Source of the DNA: Buddleja alternifolia
Taxonomy: Eukaryota; Streptophyta; Magnoliopsida; Lamiales; Scrophulariaceae
Assembly (NCBI GenBank): GCA_019426215.1
Contig: CM033408.1
Coordinates: 28,933,953 to 28,997,952 of the forward strand
Direction: 5' to 3'
DNA: 64,000 nt
Translations under genes and position numbers: made by a program
Notes under the pieces: generated by a model
Database searches by the model: none
What the model was told of the DNA's origin: nothing
The model's input: only the letters and a program-made list of their open reading frames with translations
Shown here: piece after piece, positions 24,797 through 37,071 of the stretch
How positions within the stretch are numbered: the first letter of the stretch is position 1
Layout of the letters: each line of letters begins with the position of its first letter

Positions 24797-26045
24797 TGTT
24801 AGTGTGCATTTTATGCATATTTTTCATATATTTCCTTCATTCTTTTATTGGTATTTAAGTTTAAATGATAGATATTTATTATGATTTTTTATTTTGATAG
24901 GTAAAATTTCAAAGAAGAAGAAAAAGGAAGAAAAAGGTGGAGAAAAAGAAATATAAAATGGAAGACACGTTTTTTATACATAAGAAGAAGAGGAGAAAAT
25001 CCTATTTTGTAGGAGTCTTCCTAAGTTTTAGGAATTTCCTTATTTTGTAGGAGTTTTATTAGTATTTTCCTTATTCCTTTAGAATTAGAGTTTTATTTTA
25101 GTTAGAAGTCTTTTTGGCTAGGCTTAGATAATTAGTTATTGCTGGAATTTCACTCTCTCTCCTGGAGAATCACTATTCACGTTTTTGTACAAGAGAGGAG
25201 AAGGAAAATCTGCGTTTTTGCTTCCATGGAGATGTATTGCTAAAAACTCAAGTTCTAGCCGAGGATATTTGAAGTTTTAATTCTACAAAAATTTGTGAGA
25301 TCGAATTTATTCTTATTCTTTCTTTATTCTTGTGTATTTACATATTCTTTATGTTTGTTGATATTATTGTTTCAATTAATTAAGTAATTCGGCCGGTTAT
25401 TTAATTGTTGGAATAATATATAGCTAGTTAGAATCCCAAATCCGTAATTGTTTGTTCAATTCTAATATTGGTAGCGATTAATAACATTGATTATGGACAA
25501 GTTTTCAATTGTTATTATGGGAATATGTAATCTAATTTAAATGAACCGAGCTTGTGAGTTCGTTAATTAGAATTGGTGTTTCTCTAATTCTTAAAGCTAT
25601 TATTGAATTAAATCTTAAGAGCTTGTTTAGGGTTATTCAATCAATAAGAGAAATAATCAAAGAGCTTGTTTTGATTATCGATAAAATAAGGAGAAACGAG
25701 GTTGTTAGAGCTTGTTAACAACTATAGCCAATTTATTCAAGAATATTGAATTATCTTTGCATCGATGATCAAATTATAGAATTAAAACGGATAAAATTCC
25801 TTAGGCTAGAATCTCACTACATATTGATTTATTCTACTTGTTTAATTTTGCATCTCTTGATTTTAATACTTTTTGTTATTTATTTTAAGTTTAGTTTAAT
25901 CGATTATTAAAAATCCCCCCTATTTTATTTTAATATTAGCAAATTGAGAAATAATCCGAACCAATCCCTGTGGATTCGACCCTACTTATCGCTATCTGCA
26001 AATTTAGGAGTAGGAAATATTTTTTGTAGGTTCGACAACCTATCA
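24797..26045 (+). repeat. 5' LTR
   Basis: 1249 bp, begins TGTTAGTGTGC and ends GACAACCTATCA. It supplies promoter and polyadenylation signals for the element. It matches the 3' LTR at 33108-34356 apart from seven substitutions. Confidence 0.95.
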
Positions 26046-26050
26046 AATTT

Positions 26051-26069
26051 TGGCGCCGTTGCCGGGGAT
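26051..26069 (+). promoter_or_regulatory. Primer-binding site (tRNA-Asp)
   Basis: TGGCGCCGTTGCCGGGGAT lies 5 nt after the LTR. It is complementary to the 3' end, including CCA, of plant tRNA-Asp(GTC). This primer is used by Athila-related elements to start minus-strand DNA synthesis. Confidence 0.9.
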
Positions 26070-26129
26070 TGGTGCTTTTTGATTTATTTCTCATTATAGA
26101 ATAAATATTTTTGTTGCTTGGTCAGTTTT

Positions 26130-29100
26130 ATGCCTCGATCCCTTCGTACAGGTGAACTTCAATACGATCCTGAAATTGAGAAAACAGCTCGCCGACTACG
26201 AAAAGAAGCCAAGCAACGTGCTCAAGGATTCCCGTCTACTTCATCTCCCGGACTCAATTTAACTTTGGATTTGAGTGATACATCCAGTGATTCAGAAGAA
26301 GATCTAGAAGTCATGGCCAACGCCAACGAGAGAACTTTAAGGGAGTTAGCCATGCCAAACATGAACCAACAACCTCTTTGCATTCAATATCCCACCCTTG
26401 AGGTAGATTTTGAATTAAAATCTGGCCTTATACACTTACTTCCCACTTTTCGTGGTCTTGCAGGAGAAGATCCCCACAAACACTTGAAAGAATTCCGTGT
26501 GGTCTGCTCGACGATGAAACCAAGGAATGTCACTGAAGACCAAATCAAACTGAGAGCTTTTCCATTTTCACTAGCTGACAGAGCTAAGGATTGGCTCTAT
26601 TATCTACCCTCTGGTTCAATCCAGACATGGAACGAAATGAAGAAACAATTCTTGGAGAAATTCTTCCCCGCCTCACGAGTTGCAAACATAAGAAAGGAGA
26701 TATGCGGGATTAGGCAAATCAGTGGAGAGTCGTTGTACGAGTACTGGGAGCGATTTAGACAACTAGTAGTCAGTTGTCCACAACACCAAATTCCTGAACA
26801 ACTCCTAATCCAGTATTTCTATGAGGGTTTGTCAACAATGGAGAGAAATATGATAGATGCTGCGAGTGGAGGCGCATTGGTACACAAAACTCCCACAGAA
26901 GCAAGAAACTTGATCTCCAACATGGCTGCCAACACCCAACAATTCAGTACTCGACAAGAAACTGTGCAAAAAGGGGTGAATGAAGTGCATTTGGCATCAA
27001 TGGACCAACGTTTGGATGATTTGACCTCTCTGGTGCAAAAATTGGTAGTAGGCAATACACCGCAAGTAAAAACATGTGGTATCTGTTACAATCCCAGTCA
27101 TACTACCGAGGTGTGTCCTACACTTCAAGAGGATCCACACGAACAAGCCAATGCCATTGGATTTCCGGGGGCTCCACAGAGAAAGTATGATCTCTTCTCC
27201 AATACCTACAATGCCGGGTGGAGGGATCATCCTAATTTGAGTTATGGTCCACGTGCTCAAGGATTCCAACATCCATATCAATCCAGACAACAAGCACAAC
27301 CACCTCAGCCATCCTCCAATCCACAAGGTATGTCTCTTGAAGAAATTGTTAAACAATTAGCAACTAACACACAACAATTTCAACAAGAGACGAGGACCAG
27401 TATACAACATCTGGAGAGTCAAATGAGTCAGTTAGCCACAACTGTGAATGGGTTGGTTTCCCAAAGCTCAAGTAAACTACCATCTCAGCCTGTGGTAAAT
27501 CCAAGACAGAATGCTAGTGCAATTACCTTAAGAAGTGGGAAAGAGCTCAAAGAACCCGAATTGGTTTCCAAACGTGAGATGGAAAATGAGTTGGAGAAGA
27601 AAACCGAAGAGTCTAATCCCACTGAAGTGCGAAAAGAGCAACCTAAGTCATTGGTGATACCTCCTCCGTTCCCTAGTCGGTTTGCAAAATCCAAGAAAGA
27701 AGAGCAAGAAAGAGAGATATTAGAGACCTTCAGGAAAGTCGAGGTAAATATCCCACTTCTCGATGCCATCAAGCAAGTACCTCGTTATGCAAAATTCCTC
27801 AAGGAATTATGCACGACTAAGAAAAAGCTCAATGGTAACGAGAAGGTGCATGTGGGGGAAAATGTGTCTGCTGTTCTTCAAAAGAAATTACCTCCAAAAT
27901 GCAAGGACCCAGGTATGTTCACTATCCCCTGTAAGATAGGTAATATGCGAATTGAAAAAGCTATGTTAGATCTAGGAGCTTCAATTAATGTTATGCCTCG
28001 TGCTATCTATGAGTCTTTGAATATGGGAAAATTAAAAGAAACAGGCGTCATTATTCAATTAGCTGATAGGTCTAATGCTTACCCTGATGGTGTTCTTGAG
28101 GATATACTAGTTCAAGTTAATGATTTGGTTTTCCCTGCTGATTTCTATGTTATTGATATGGGTAAAGATGAATCTAGTAATTTAGCCCCTATTTTACTTG
28201 GACGACCATTTCTTAAAACATCTAGGACTAAAATAAATGTTCATGATGGTACACTTACTATGGAATTTGATGGTGAAATCATAAAGTTTAATATCTATGA
28301 TTCCATGAAGTACCCCTCTGATGATCATTCTGTATTTGGTTTGGATGTTACTGACTCTTTGATGCAGCGAGTATTTGAATTGGAGGAAGATGATCCATTG
28401 AAAGTAGCTCTATATGATGATGGCTTGGAAGGAGTCGAAAAAGAGTTTGCTTTAAATTCTGAACTGCAAGAAGCTATTTTTGAACTCAACTCTCTTAATT
28501 CTCATAAACATAATGTTTCTTATATTGGATTACCCATGACTAGTTCTAAACTACTCCCTTCTATCGTGCAGGCACCGAAGTTGGAACTCAAGAAATTGCC
28601 GGATCACCTCAAGTACCTATTCTTAGGAGAAGACGAAACACTTCCTATGATCGTTTCTAACAAGCTGAGTCCTTTACAAGAGGAACAATTGCTTCGATTC
28701 CTGAGAGAGTACAAGGAAGCAATCGGTTGGACTATAGCTGATATCAAAGGCATTAACCCGGCTGTCTGTATGCATCGGATATTAATGGAAGAAGGTTCCA
28801 AGCCTTCAATCCAAGCTCAGAGGCGATTAAATCCACCGATGATGGAGGTTGTAAAGAAAGAGATTCAAAAACTCCTAGATGCAGGTATAATCTATCCAAT
28901 TTCGGATAGCACATGGGTAAGTCCGGTACAAGTGGTTCCAAAGAAAACCGGTATAACCGTTGTTGAAAATGCTGAGGGCGAGTTAGTTCCAACCCGAGTC
29001 CAAAATGGGTGGCGAGTCTGTATAGATTATAGGAAGCTGAATTCTGCTACTCGAAAGGACCATTTCCCTCTTCCTTTTATTGATCAGATGTTAGAACGGT

Positions 29101-31481
29101 TAGCTGGACGAGCTTATTTCTGTTGTCTTGATGGTTATTCAGGTTTTCATCAGATTCCGGTGGCACCCGAAGACCAAGAAAAGACGACCTTCACTTGCCC
29201 CTTTGGAACCTTTGCCTACCGGCGTATGCCTTTTGGTCTCTGCAATGCTCCAGCAACATTTCAAAGGTGCATGGTTAGTATATTCTCCGAATTTGTAGAG
29301 GACATCATAGAGGTATTTATGGATGATTTTACAGTTCATGGCGATTCCTTTGACTCGTGTTTAGCTAATTTAGGAAAAGTTTTGAAAAGATGCATAGAGT
29401 CAAACCTTGTTCTAAATTATGAAAAGTGTCATTTTATGGTTGAACAAGGTAATATTTTAGGTCACGTGGTGTCTCCTAAAGGTTTAGAGGTAGACAAATC
29501 CAAGATAGATGTTATCAAATCTTTACCTTACCCCGTGAGTGTACGGGAAGTTCGTTCTTTTCTTGGACATGCAGGATTCTACCGACGCTTTATCAAGGAT
29601 TTCGCGAAGATAAGTAGACCATTGTGCAACTTGCTTCAAAAAGATGTGGAATTCAAGTTTAGCGAGGAGTGCCAAAGTGCTTTTGACAAGTTGAAAGACT
29701 TGTTAACTTCAGCCCCTATTGTGCAACCACCAGACTGGAATCTTCCCTTCGAGATTATGTGCGACGCCAGTAATCATGCTGTAGGCGCAGTGCTTGGACA
29801 AAGAGTGGGGAAAGCTGCACATGTCATCTATTATGCCTCACGAACACTTGACAGTGCCCAATGCAATTACTCGACAACGGAAAAAAAACTCTTAGCTATT
29901 GTTTTTGCTTTAGAAAAATTCCGTTCATACTTACTTGGTACTAAAGTGATTGTTTATTCTGACCATGCAGCTCTTCGATATTTACTCACTAAGAAGGAGG
30001 CTAAACCGAGGCTCATTAGATGGATCTTGTTGCTGCAAGAGTTTAACTTGGAGATGCGAGACAAGAAAGGTGCTGAAAATCTTGTTGCGGATCATCTAAG
30101 TCGATTAGTCGTGAGTGAGGAACCACTGCCCCTACGAGATGAATTTCCTGACGAGCATCTCTTTGCTACTCAACTAACAAATCCATGGTATGCCGATATA
30201 GTGAATTACTTAGTTACTAAGACCCTACCTGACAATTTGTCTAGAGCTCAAAAGAATAAGGTAAAGAGTGATGCTAAGTATTATGTGTGGGACGACCCTT
30301 ATTTGTGGAAACATGGTTCGGATCAAGTCATCCGAAGGTGCGTACCTGAGACTGAAATTCCTTCAATCCTTAAATTTTGCCATTCATATGCATGTGGAGG
30401 ACATTTTGGTCCCAAACGCACTGCTCTTAAGGTGCTTGAAAGTGGTTTATTTTGGCCGACTTTGTTTCATGATTCTTACATGTTTTGCAAATCTTGTGAA
30501 AATTGTCAAAAAACGGGTAACTTAGGACATAGAGATCAAATGCCCCTTAATCCTATACATGTGTGTGAAATTTTCGATGTGTGGGGAATTGATTTTATGG
30601 GCCCCTTCCCCTCTTCTTTTGGCAATAATTATATACTACTTGTTGTGGATTATGTTTCAAAATGGGTTGAAGCCAAAGCTACTCGAACTGACTGTGCTAA
30701 AGTTGTTGTAGATTTTGTCAAGTCTAATATATTCGTTAGGTTCGGAACACCAAGAGCCATAATAAGCGATCGTGGAACTCACTTCTGCAACCGAGTGATG
30801 GAGGCCCTACTCAAGAAATATGATGTTACTCATCGAGTTTCAACCGCCTACCATCCACAAACAAACGGGCAAGCCGAGATCTCTAACCGAGAAATCAAGT
30901 CTATACTCGAGAAGACAGTCAATCCAAGTAGGAAAGATTGGAGTACGCGACTCGACGATGCTCTATGGGCATATCGAACGGCCTACAAAACGCCCATTGG
31001 TATGTCCCCGTTTCGTTTAGTTTTCGGTAAGCCTTGCCATCTTCCCGTTGAGTTGGAACATAGAGCATATTGGGCGATTAAGCACTTCAACATGAAATTG
31101 GATGATGCTGGTGTCACAAGGAAGCTACAATTGCAAGAGTTGGAAGAAATCCGGAATGATGCATATGAAAACTCGAGAATCTATAAAGAGAAGACGAAAG
31201 CATTTCGTGATAAGATGAACTCAAGAAAGAATTTTGTTGTTGGACAGAAAGTTCTTCTTTTCCATTCTCGACTTAAATTATTTCCGGGTAAGTTACGTTC
31301 ACGTTGGGTTGGACCTTTTATTGTCATTAACGTTTTTCCCCATGGTGCAGTTGATATCCAAAGTCCGACTACTGGGAAAATGTTTAAAGTGAATGGACAT
31401 CGCTTAAAGCCTTTCTACGAAGGATTTCAAACGCATAATGTGGAAGAAATGGACCTCGAACCTCCCAATTACACCACTTGA
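26130..31481 (+). CDS. Athila-type gag-pol polyprotein (1783 aa)
   Basis: I place the start at the ATG at 26130; the frame is open four codons further upstream, but only from TTG. Residue numbers count from that upstream codon (subtract 4). In order: retrotransposon gag domain (about 145-270), CCHC zinc knuckle (Cys320, Cys323, His328, Cys333), aspartic protease with DLGAS near 618, reverse transcriptase with FMDD near 1066, RNase H (CDAS near 1213), and integrase with an HHCC finger (about 1420-1470) followed by Asp about 1491, Asp about 1550 and Glu about 1587. All catalytic residues are visible and there is no internal stop, so the copy may still be autonomous. No chromodomain is seen at the C-terminus. 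Gag and pol are fused in one frame. Confidence 0.95.
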   Translation: MPRSLRTGELQYDPEIEKTARRLRKEAKQRAQGFPSTSSPGLNLTLDLSDTSSDSEEDLEVMANANERTLRELAMPNMNQQPLCIQYPTLEVDFELKSGLIHLLPTFRGLAGEDPHKHLKEFRVVCSTMKPRNVTEDQIKLRAFPFSLADRAKDWLYYLPSGSIQTWNEMKKQFLEKFFPASRVANIRKEICGIRQISGESLYEYWERFRQLVVSCPQHQIPEQLLIQYFYEGLSTMERNMIDAASGGALVHKTPTEARNLISNMAANTQQFSTRQETVQKGVNEVHLASMDQRLDDLTSLVQKLVVGNTPQVKTCGICYNPSHTTEVCPTLQEDPHEQANAIGFPGAPQRKYDLFSNTYNAGWRDHPNLSYGPRAQGFQHPYQSRQQAQPPQPSSNPQGMSLEEIVKQLATNTQQFQQETRTSIQHLESQMSQLATTVNGLVSQSSSKLPSQPVVNPRQNASAITLRSGKELKEPELVSKREMENELEKKTEESNPTEVRKEQPKSLVIPPPFPSRFAKSKKEEQEREILETFRKVEVNIPLLDAIKQVPRYAKFLKELCTTKKKLNGNEKVHVGENVSAVLQKKLPPKCKDPGMFTIPCKIGNMRIEKAMLDLGASINVMPRAIYESLNMGKLKETGVIIQLADRSNAYPDGVLEDILVQVNDLVFPADFYVIDMGKDESSNLAPILLGRPFLKTSRTKINVHDGTLTMEFDGEIIKFNIYDSMKYPSDDHSVFGLDVTDSLMQRVFELEEDDPLKVALYDDGLEGVEKEFALNSELQEAIFELNSLNSHKHNVSYIGLPMTSSKLLPSIVQAPKLELKKLPDHLKYLFLGEDETLPMIVSNKLSPLQEEQLLRFLREYKEAIGWTIADIKGINPAVCMHRILMEEGSKPSIQAQRRLNPPMMEVVKKEIQKLLDAGIIYPISDSTWVSPVQVVPKKTGITVVENAEGELVPTRVQNGWRVCIDYRKLNSATRKDHFPLPFIDQMLERLAGRAYFCCLDGYSGFHQIPVAPEDQEKTTFTCPFGTFAYRRMPFGLCNAPATFQRCMVSIFSEFVEDIIEVFMDDFTVHGDSFDSCLANLGKVLKRCIESNLVLNYEKCHFMVEQGNILGHVVSPKGLEVDKSKIDVIKSLPYPVSVREVRSFLGHAGFYRRFIKDFAKISRPLCNLLQKDVEFKFSEECQSAFDKLKDLLTSAPIVQPPDWNLPFEIMCDASNHAVGAVLGQRVGKAAHVIYYASRTLDSAQCNYSTTEKKLLAIVFALEKFRSYLLGTKVIVYSDHAALRYLLTKKEAKPRLIRWILLLQEFNLEMRDKKGAENLVADHLSRLVVSEEPLPLRDEFPDEHLFATQLTNPWYADIVNYLVTKTLPDNLSRAQKNKVKSDAKYYVWDDPYLWKHGSDQVIRRCVPETEIPSILKFCHSYACGGHFGPKRTALKVLESGLFWPTLFHDSYMFCKSCENCQKTGNLGHRDQMPLNPIHVCEIFDVWGIDFMGPFPSSFGNNYILLVVDYVSKWVEAKATRTDCAKVVVDFVKSNIFVRFGTPRAIISDRGTHFCNRVMEALLKKYDVTHRVSTAYHPQTNGQAEISNREIKSILEKTVNPSRKDWSTRLDDALWAYRTAYKTPIGMSPFRLVFGKPCHLPVELEHRAYWAIKHFNMKLDDAGVTRKLQLQELEEIRNDAYENSRIYKEKTKAFRDKMNSRKNFVVGQKVLLFHSRLKLFPGKLRSRWVGPFIVINVFPHGAVDIQSPTTGKMFKVNGHRLKPFYEGFQTHNVEEMDLEPPNYTT

Positions 31482-31522
31482 GCGTGACTTTGTCTAGCCA
31501 AAGACGTTAAAGAAAGGCGCTA

Positions 31523-31540
31523 CTTGGGAGGCAACCCAAG
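31523..31540 (+). other. Hairpin just after integrase
   Basis: CTTGGG-AGGCAA-CCCAAG forms a perfect 6-bp stem 41 nt after the pol stop. A GCGCTACTTGGGAGGCAACCC-like motif is a recurring feature at this place in Athila-related elements (recollection, not searched). Its role is unknown. Confidence 0.6.
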
Positions 31541-31568
31541 ATTTTACCTTTTCTAGTTCTTAAATTTT

Positions 31569-32111
31569 ATGTTTTTGTTTATTTTATTTTATGTTTCTCT
31601 TAAATTGCTTGATTTGAGTAACACTAATATGCACATTGCTTGTCACATGGAACCGTTGGATATTGATTGCTTGCATAGGATGGGCATCGTGACTCTCAAA
31701 CACGGACGCCCTACTTTTACATCTCCGGGACCTACGGTACAACCAAAAAAGCGCAAACGCCGTGATATGGAGGAGCCATCAAGAGATACTACCTCGTCTA
31801 CTCCCGAGACTTCCAACATGCATTCCTTCTCCCGCCACTTCGAGGATCGACTCAACCGTATTGAGTCTAAGTTGGATCGAATCCTTGCTCATTTCCACAT
31901 TCCACCGGATTGTTCTCGGGTTCACACATCTACGATTAGGGGAGTCTCGTTCCTTTACCTCCAATTTTTATTATTCCTCATGCATATGCTTTATATTTTT
32001 ATACATTTAGATACATTGAGGACAATGCATGAAATAAGTGTGGGGGAGGGGAATAAATTCTTTGTCGTGATGTGTTTTATAATTCTCTTAGTGTGCAACG
32101 AGTTAAGTTAG
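31569..32111 (+). CDS. Short open frame downstream of pol in the Athila element
   Basis: 180 codons between integrase and the polypurine tract, where many Athila elements carry an env-like gene. The frame has a basic patch KKRKRR, a Ser/Thr-rich linker, a probable short coiled coil (FEDRLNRIESKLDRILAHF), and two hydrophobic segments near the C-terminus (about 130-150 and 165-178). I see no similarity to a known envelope protein. It may be a remnant of a longer ORF, or non-coding. The start may be a later ATG (31630). Confidence 0.4.
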   Translation: MFLFILFYVSLKLLDLSNTNMHIACHMEPLDIDCLHRMGIVTLKHGRPTFTSPGPTVQPKKRKRRDMEEPSRDTTSSTPETSNMHSFSRHFEDRLNRIESKLDRILAHFHIPPDCSRVHTSTIRGVSFLYLQFLLFLMHMLYIFIHLDTLRTMHEISVGEGNKFFVVMCFIILLVCNELS

Positions 32112-33090
32112 TGTAAATTTTTTTTCGAAATATCAATTCTTTTGATTTGAGAAATTTGATGAAATTCATGAGAGAAGTCAAGCATGCTTATAGTGTTACA
32201 ATTGTTGAAGTACATGCTTCTTTGAGAAGTTTACGGAAGTTTGTAATTTGGAATAATTGTGTATGTGATATTTGACTCGCAAAATTCGTTGATATTTTCT
32301 TAGGTTTAAATTTTGGTGAAATTAAATTGATGATGAATTGAATATATGGGTATTAAGACCCTATGAAGTAATTTGTGCTTAAAATGAGTATGATATAACC
32401 TCTTGTAGCGCCTGGGGCTAACTACACTGAAGGGATTAAGCCTGAGGAGTTTTCAAGCTTGTTAACCTAAGGCCAACTGGTCTGGGATCTATCGGCCCAA
32501 ACCTGCTACTGTGTTAGTATCCTGATAGGGCTATAAGAGGGTATCAAATGACAAATGATAAACTTGTTGAGTAACCGGGTGCATTCATGACCAATGTTTG
32601 TATTCGCGTCAAAAGACAAGTAATTGCTTAAAGTAAATAAAAGTATGATATTGGTGCTAAATTGGTTATAAAATGCTGGAGGAGATAGAAATGGATAATG
32701 CGAGTTGAATGTTGTATACGTGGTATTGTTGTTATGGATTTTTGTGAATTTTTGGAGAGTATGTATGGATACGAAAGTTATAGTTGAGGCATGATGGATA
32801 TCTTTAAAGAATTTTGTTAAAATTTTTTGATGATAGGGGTTGATGTTTGGAAAAATAAGTTTCTTTGACTTACTTGTTGTATACTGAGAGATTGATTTTG
32901 TGGGTATATCGTCTGCAAACCCTCACGAGACACAACTCGTCCACTAGGGTAACCTAGGGGTTTAAAGGCTTGTTGCATACGCTAAATGCAACCGTGATAC
33001 CTACGAAAGTGGTTAGTTTTAGTTGTTTTTGTTATTTTTCTTTTTCTTTATTTTTGAGTCTTTTGTCTTTGCACGAGGACGTGCAAGAGT
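32112..33090 (+). other. Athila 3' non-coding region
   Basis: No open frame is recognisable. A GC-richer section at about 32400-32540 and another at about 32930-33000 stand out from their surroundings. They may be remnants of the element's lost ORF or structured RNA. Confidence 0.45.
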
Positions 33091-33107
33091 TAAAGTGTGG
33101 GGGAATT
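33091..33107 (+). promoter_or_regulatory. Polypurine tract
   Basis: TAAAGTGTGGGGGAATT lies directly against the 3' LTR. The G-rich purine run is the expected plus-strand primer. Confidence 0.85.
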
Positions 33108-34356
33108 TGTTAATGTGCATTTTATGCATATTTTTCATATATTTCCTTCATTCTTTTATTGGTATTTAAGTTTAAATGATAGATATTTATTATGATTTTT
33201 TATTTTGATAGGTAAAATTTCAAAGAAGAAGAAAAAGGAAGAAAAAAGTGGAGAAAAAGAAAAATAAAATGGAAGACACGTTTTTTATACATAAGAAGAA
33301 GAGGAGAAAATCCTATTTTGTAGGAGTCTTCCTAAGTTTTAGGAATTTCCCTATTTTGTAGGAGTTTTATTAGTATTTTCCTTATTCCTTTAGAATTAGA
33401 GTTTTATTTTAGTTAGAAGTCTTTTTGGCTAGGCTTAGATAATTAGTTATTGCTGGAATTTCACTCTCTCTCCTGGAGAATCACTATTCACGTTTTTGTA
33501 CAAGAGAGGAGAAGGAAAATCTGCGTTTTTGCTTCCATGGAGATGTATTGCTAAAAACTCAAGTTCTAGCCGAGGATATTTGAAGTTTTAATTCTACAAA
33601 AATTTGTGAGATCGAATTTATTCTTATTCTTTCTTTATTCTTGTGTATTTACATATTCTTTATGTTTGTTGATATTATTGTTTCAATTAATTGAGTAATT
33701 CGGCCGGTTATTTAATTGTTGGAATAATATATAGCTAGTTAGAATCCCAAATCCGTAATTGTTTGTTCAATTCTAATATTGGTAGCGATTAATAACATTG
33801 ATTATGGACAAGTTTTCAATTGTTATTAGGGGAATATGTAATCTAATTTAAATGAACCGAGCTTGTGAGTTCGTTAATTAGAATTGGTGTTTCTCTAATT
33901 CTTAAAGCTATTATTGAATTAAATCTTAAGAGCTTGTTTAGGGTTATTCAATCAATAAGAGAAATAATCAAAGAGCTTGTTTTGATTATCGATAAAATAA
34001 GGAGAAACGAGGTTGTTAGAGCTTGTTAACAACTATAGCCAATTTATTCAAGAATATTGAATTATCTTTGCATCGATGATCAAATTATAGAATTAAAACG
34101 GATAAAATTCCTTAGGCTAGAATCTCACTACATATTGATTTATTCTACTTGTTTAATTTTGCATCTCTTGATTTTAATACTTTTTGTTATTTATTTTAAG
34201 TTTAGTTTAATCGATTATTAAAAATCCCCCCTATTTTATTTTAATATTAGCAAATTGAGAAATAATCCGAACCAATCTCTGTGGATTCGACCCTACTTAT
34301 CGCTATCTGCAAATTTAGGAGTAGGAAATATTTTTTGTAGGTTCGACAACCTATCA
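33108..34356 (+). repeat. 3' LTR
   Basis: 1249 bp, begins TGTTAATGTGC and ends CTATCA. Its differences from the 5' LTR are all substitutions. Confidence 0.95.
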
Positions 34357-36425
34357 AAGCATTAAATGAAAAACAAAAGATAATTCAACCGCAAATTTCA
34401 ACTATATTATAATGATTATTTTTTGAAAAAAATATAAAATAACAGTTATTAACACTATTATCATTATTGTAAGTATATTTTTTGGATAATAAACTCTAAA
34501 AGTGATAGACTTTTTGTTGTCTTTAAATATTGATTTCTTGTTTTTTTTCCCTTATCAATAAAGCTTTTTATAGGTTTTAAAAAAGTGCTTATTAATTTTA
34601 AATAATATTTCCTTTCAAAGATATCTTTTCATAAATATTAGAAAAACTTTAATTTTAATTAAAATAAAAGGATGGAGTTGTTCACAATTTAACATTTTCT
34701 TTTTGTTAATTGCTTCCCCCCCCCCCCCCCCCCCCCTCCCTCCCTCCTTTTTTTTCCTGAAGCAAGGAAAAGAGTAAGTGGACAAGGAAAAGAATAAGTG
34801 GGCTAGTGGGGAACTGTTCGAAAAATAAAGAGAATGAGGGCAATTGGACTTGAACACTCAACCAATGGGTGTAATGTAAAGGCGCTAACCAACTCAGCTA
34901 AATAACATCTTTGTCTAAATTTGAATCCCCCACCCACAAATCCGTCCCTCATTGCAGAATTATCCTTCGTATAAATTATCCTAAGGTCCGTTATATTTGT
35001 ACGAGGGTCCCTAAAAAGTACTATATTTGTATTACGTTATAAGATCCGCGTGTTTAATATGATTGGGGTTGATCCGATCCAACAACCTTATATCCAGACT
35101 GTTCATGGCACAATGTGGCTTCATCCAGGTAACTCACTTGTCCCACTCAGATCCGTGCAAATATCTACAGACACACCCTCTCAACACAAATTTGGGGTTA
35201 CAATCTATATTCCTAAATCTACTGAACTAGCATCGTATCCACTGTCACATTGACTATAGACTCGATGTACGTTCCCAATATACAAATGAGGGCTACTTAG
35301 TCTCGCAAAAACACACAACCCTACACATACGACCCTACGAATACGATCGAAATGGATATGACCCAATAAGCAGAATCTAGCATTTAAAATAAGTTAGACT
35401 TGATCCTCTAAAAAGGTACGTATGCAGTTTGGTCTAGTATCCAAGTGCAGTCCCAACATCTTAACAACATCTTCATGTGTCATACAGGGCAACCCAAAAT
35501 GAGGCAAATTGATCCCCCAAAATCGACTTAAATCACAAAATGCATAGAAACCTTAGCTATTTAGGTAATTTTTTCATCAAATTTTCTATCCAACGATCTA
35601 TTTATTTTGTATTTTTAGTTTCCTATGGTATTCTTACTTTTTCTTCAAAATGAAAGATCAAATTAGCATTTCAATTGTATGGAATGTAGCAACTCAACAA
35701 TCGATATGTATTGAATTTCACACAATTCGAAGGAAGTTTCATACCAAATGAAATTCAATTATATAAAGCACTTGATTGTTAATGTCATGCATGGCGTGCA
35801 TAAGTGAAATCGAACACATTACCAAATATACTAATTCTAGTAAATGATCAAATACAAAATGAAATACGGAAAGCAATAATAAGTTGGAATACATTATCTA
35901 AAGTGATATCAATTACCCCTTTTACCCTTCCTCCCGCGGCTTGGCTAATGTGAGCCTTGAAGCCGATAAAATTACAAAAACAGCCGCCTCAACTTTTTTT
36001 CACGTGAGGTGCAGAGAATAACAGAAATGAGTGTTTCCCACCAAAAGAAGAAATTAACCTCACTCTTAAGTAGATAGTGTTATACATATAATATATATAT
36101 ATATGACAACTGTATCTATATATCTCCATCCCGATTTCGCCATTTTTAACTCAAGAAAAGCTCAAATACAACTCTCTTTCTATTTGCAAATAAACTTCCA
36201 AACAAAAACAGACATCTTATTGAAACCCGTAAAATATCGTATCTTGTCTGTAAAAAAACAAAATCTCCAAATTTTCTTTTTAGAGAGATATAGAGAAAGA
36301 GGAGAGAGAGATTCTCATCCACCGTAAATTGTAAACAAAGGGACATTATTCAATGGACCCCTTACATTTATCCATCACGGGTTGCTAGAGAAAAAACATG
36401 TTTTCGATCCTCCCCATAATAATTC
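34357..36425. other. Intergenic; low-complexity and decayed repeats
   Basis: Contains a run of about 20 C followed by CTCC and T runs (34718-34755) and a tRNA-like remnant on the minus strand (34838-34915). The frame at 35050-35253 shows no recognisable protein. A short (AT)n lies near 36091. Confidence 0.45.
34838..34915 (-). repeat. tRNA-derived remnant (SINE head or tRNA pseudogene)
   Basis: On the minus strand TTAGCTGAGTTGGTTAGCGCC resembles a D-arm/A box and GTTCAAGTCC a T-arm/B box, about 50 nt apart. The acceptor and T stems do not pair, so this is not a working tRNA. Confidence 0.55.
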
Positions 36426-37064
36426 GGGATATTTACATCCACACCCCTCATTTATTGTGTAATTACTAATATCCCCCTCACATTTGATAAATTACTACAA
36501 CCTCCCCTGTCAGTAAAAGAAAAGTACAATCTCACCCCAGTCAAATTACAAATACACCCCTTGCCTGTATAAATATATTACAATGTCAACCTTGACAGAG
36601 TTGTGTGCAGGTAATTTACCAATTAGGCGAGAAGCTTTGGCAATTACATAATAAGTAAAATGGTGTGCATGTAATTACCAAAATCCCCTCATTTTTGATA
36701 AATTACCATAGCCTCCACCGTTAATAATAGAAAATTACAATCTCACCTAATACAATTTCACTTATGTCAGAGTAAAATTTCATCCCTATCTTTATAAATA
36801 TATTACAATTGCAACCCTGGCAGGGGTATGTGCAAATTTACCATAAATAAGGGGTGGTTCTATGCGAATCCCATACCTATGGTCCTACTGCATGTAAAAC
36901 CATTGAAATACATCGAGTGGATGGCTGTTATCACTCACCCCGTGTATTTCAATGGTCCTAGATGCACTAAGACCAATGGTATGGGATTGGTATAGAATTA
37001 TCCAAAAATAAGAGGGGATTTGGTAATTACACAAAAATTGAGGAATTGTTTACGCAACTATCCC
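36426..37064. mobile_element. MULE-like TIR element ending at the BXL TATA box (639 bp)
   Basis: The ends are inverted: GGGATATTTACATCC on the left, GGGATAGTTGCGTAAAC when the right is reversed. Shared inner words include TGTGTAATTAC followed by AATATCCCC/AAATCCCC. The flanks TAATAATTC (36417-36425) and AAATAATTC (37065-37073) match at 8 of 9 bases, a MULE-type 9-bp TSD. The interior has repeated AAATTACAATCTCACC and AATATATTACAAT words, suggesting internal duplication. A second MITE is nested at 36852-37003. Confidence 0.8.
36852..37003. mobile_element. Nested 152-bp MITE
   Basis: The hairpin halves read GGTTCTATGCGAATCCCATACC and, reversed, ATTCTATACCAATCCCATACC, with ACCATTGAAATACA further in. 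Flanks ATAAATAAG (36843-36851) and AAAAATAAG (37004-37012) match at 8 of 9 bases. It lies wholly inside the 639-bp element, so it inserted later. Confidence 0.8.
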
Positions 37065-37071
37065 AAATAAT

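Larger units (their letters stand above)
24797..34356 (+). mobile_element. Complete Athila-type Ty3/gypsy LTR retrotransposon (9560 bp)
   Basis: It has two LTRs of equal length (1249 bp) starting TGTTA and ending CTATCA, a tRNA-Asp primer-binding site, one uninterrupted gag-pol frame, a 1.6-kb 3' region and a polypurine tract. The RT ([32 protein letters not shown]), the PBS type and the 3' region are those of the Athila lineage of non-chromodomain Ty3/gypsy elements. By my reading the LTRs differ at seven positions, about 0.56%, so the insertion is recent. The 5-bp flanks (AATAG left, AAGCA right) do not form a target duplication. Confidence 0.95.

Noticed and set aside
26997..27356. Minus-strand frames inside the Athila gag-pol
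   Set aside because: Shadows of the intact sense frame, no recognisable domain.
24797..34356. Whether the LTR element could be a pararetrovirus or true endogenous virus
   Set aside because: Domain order (protease, RT, RNase H, integrase), LTRs, PBS and PPT fit a Ty3/gypsy retrotransposon. No movement or coat protein is seen.
34838..34915. Possible tRNA gene on the minus strand
   Set aside because: The A- and B-box-like words are present, but the acceptor and T stems do not pair and no sensible anticodon loop forms. Kept only as a tRNA-derived remnant.
35050..35253. 67-codon frame in the 34.4-36.4 kb spacer
   Set aside because: No family resemblance, no splice context, no upstream promoter that I can identify.
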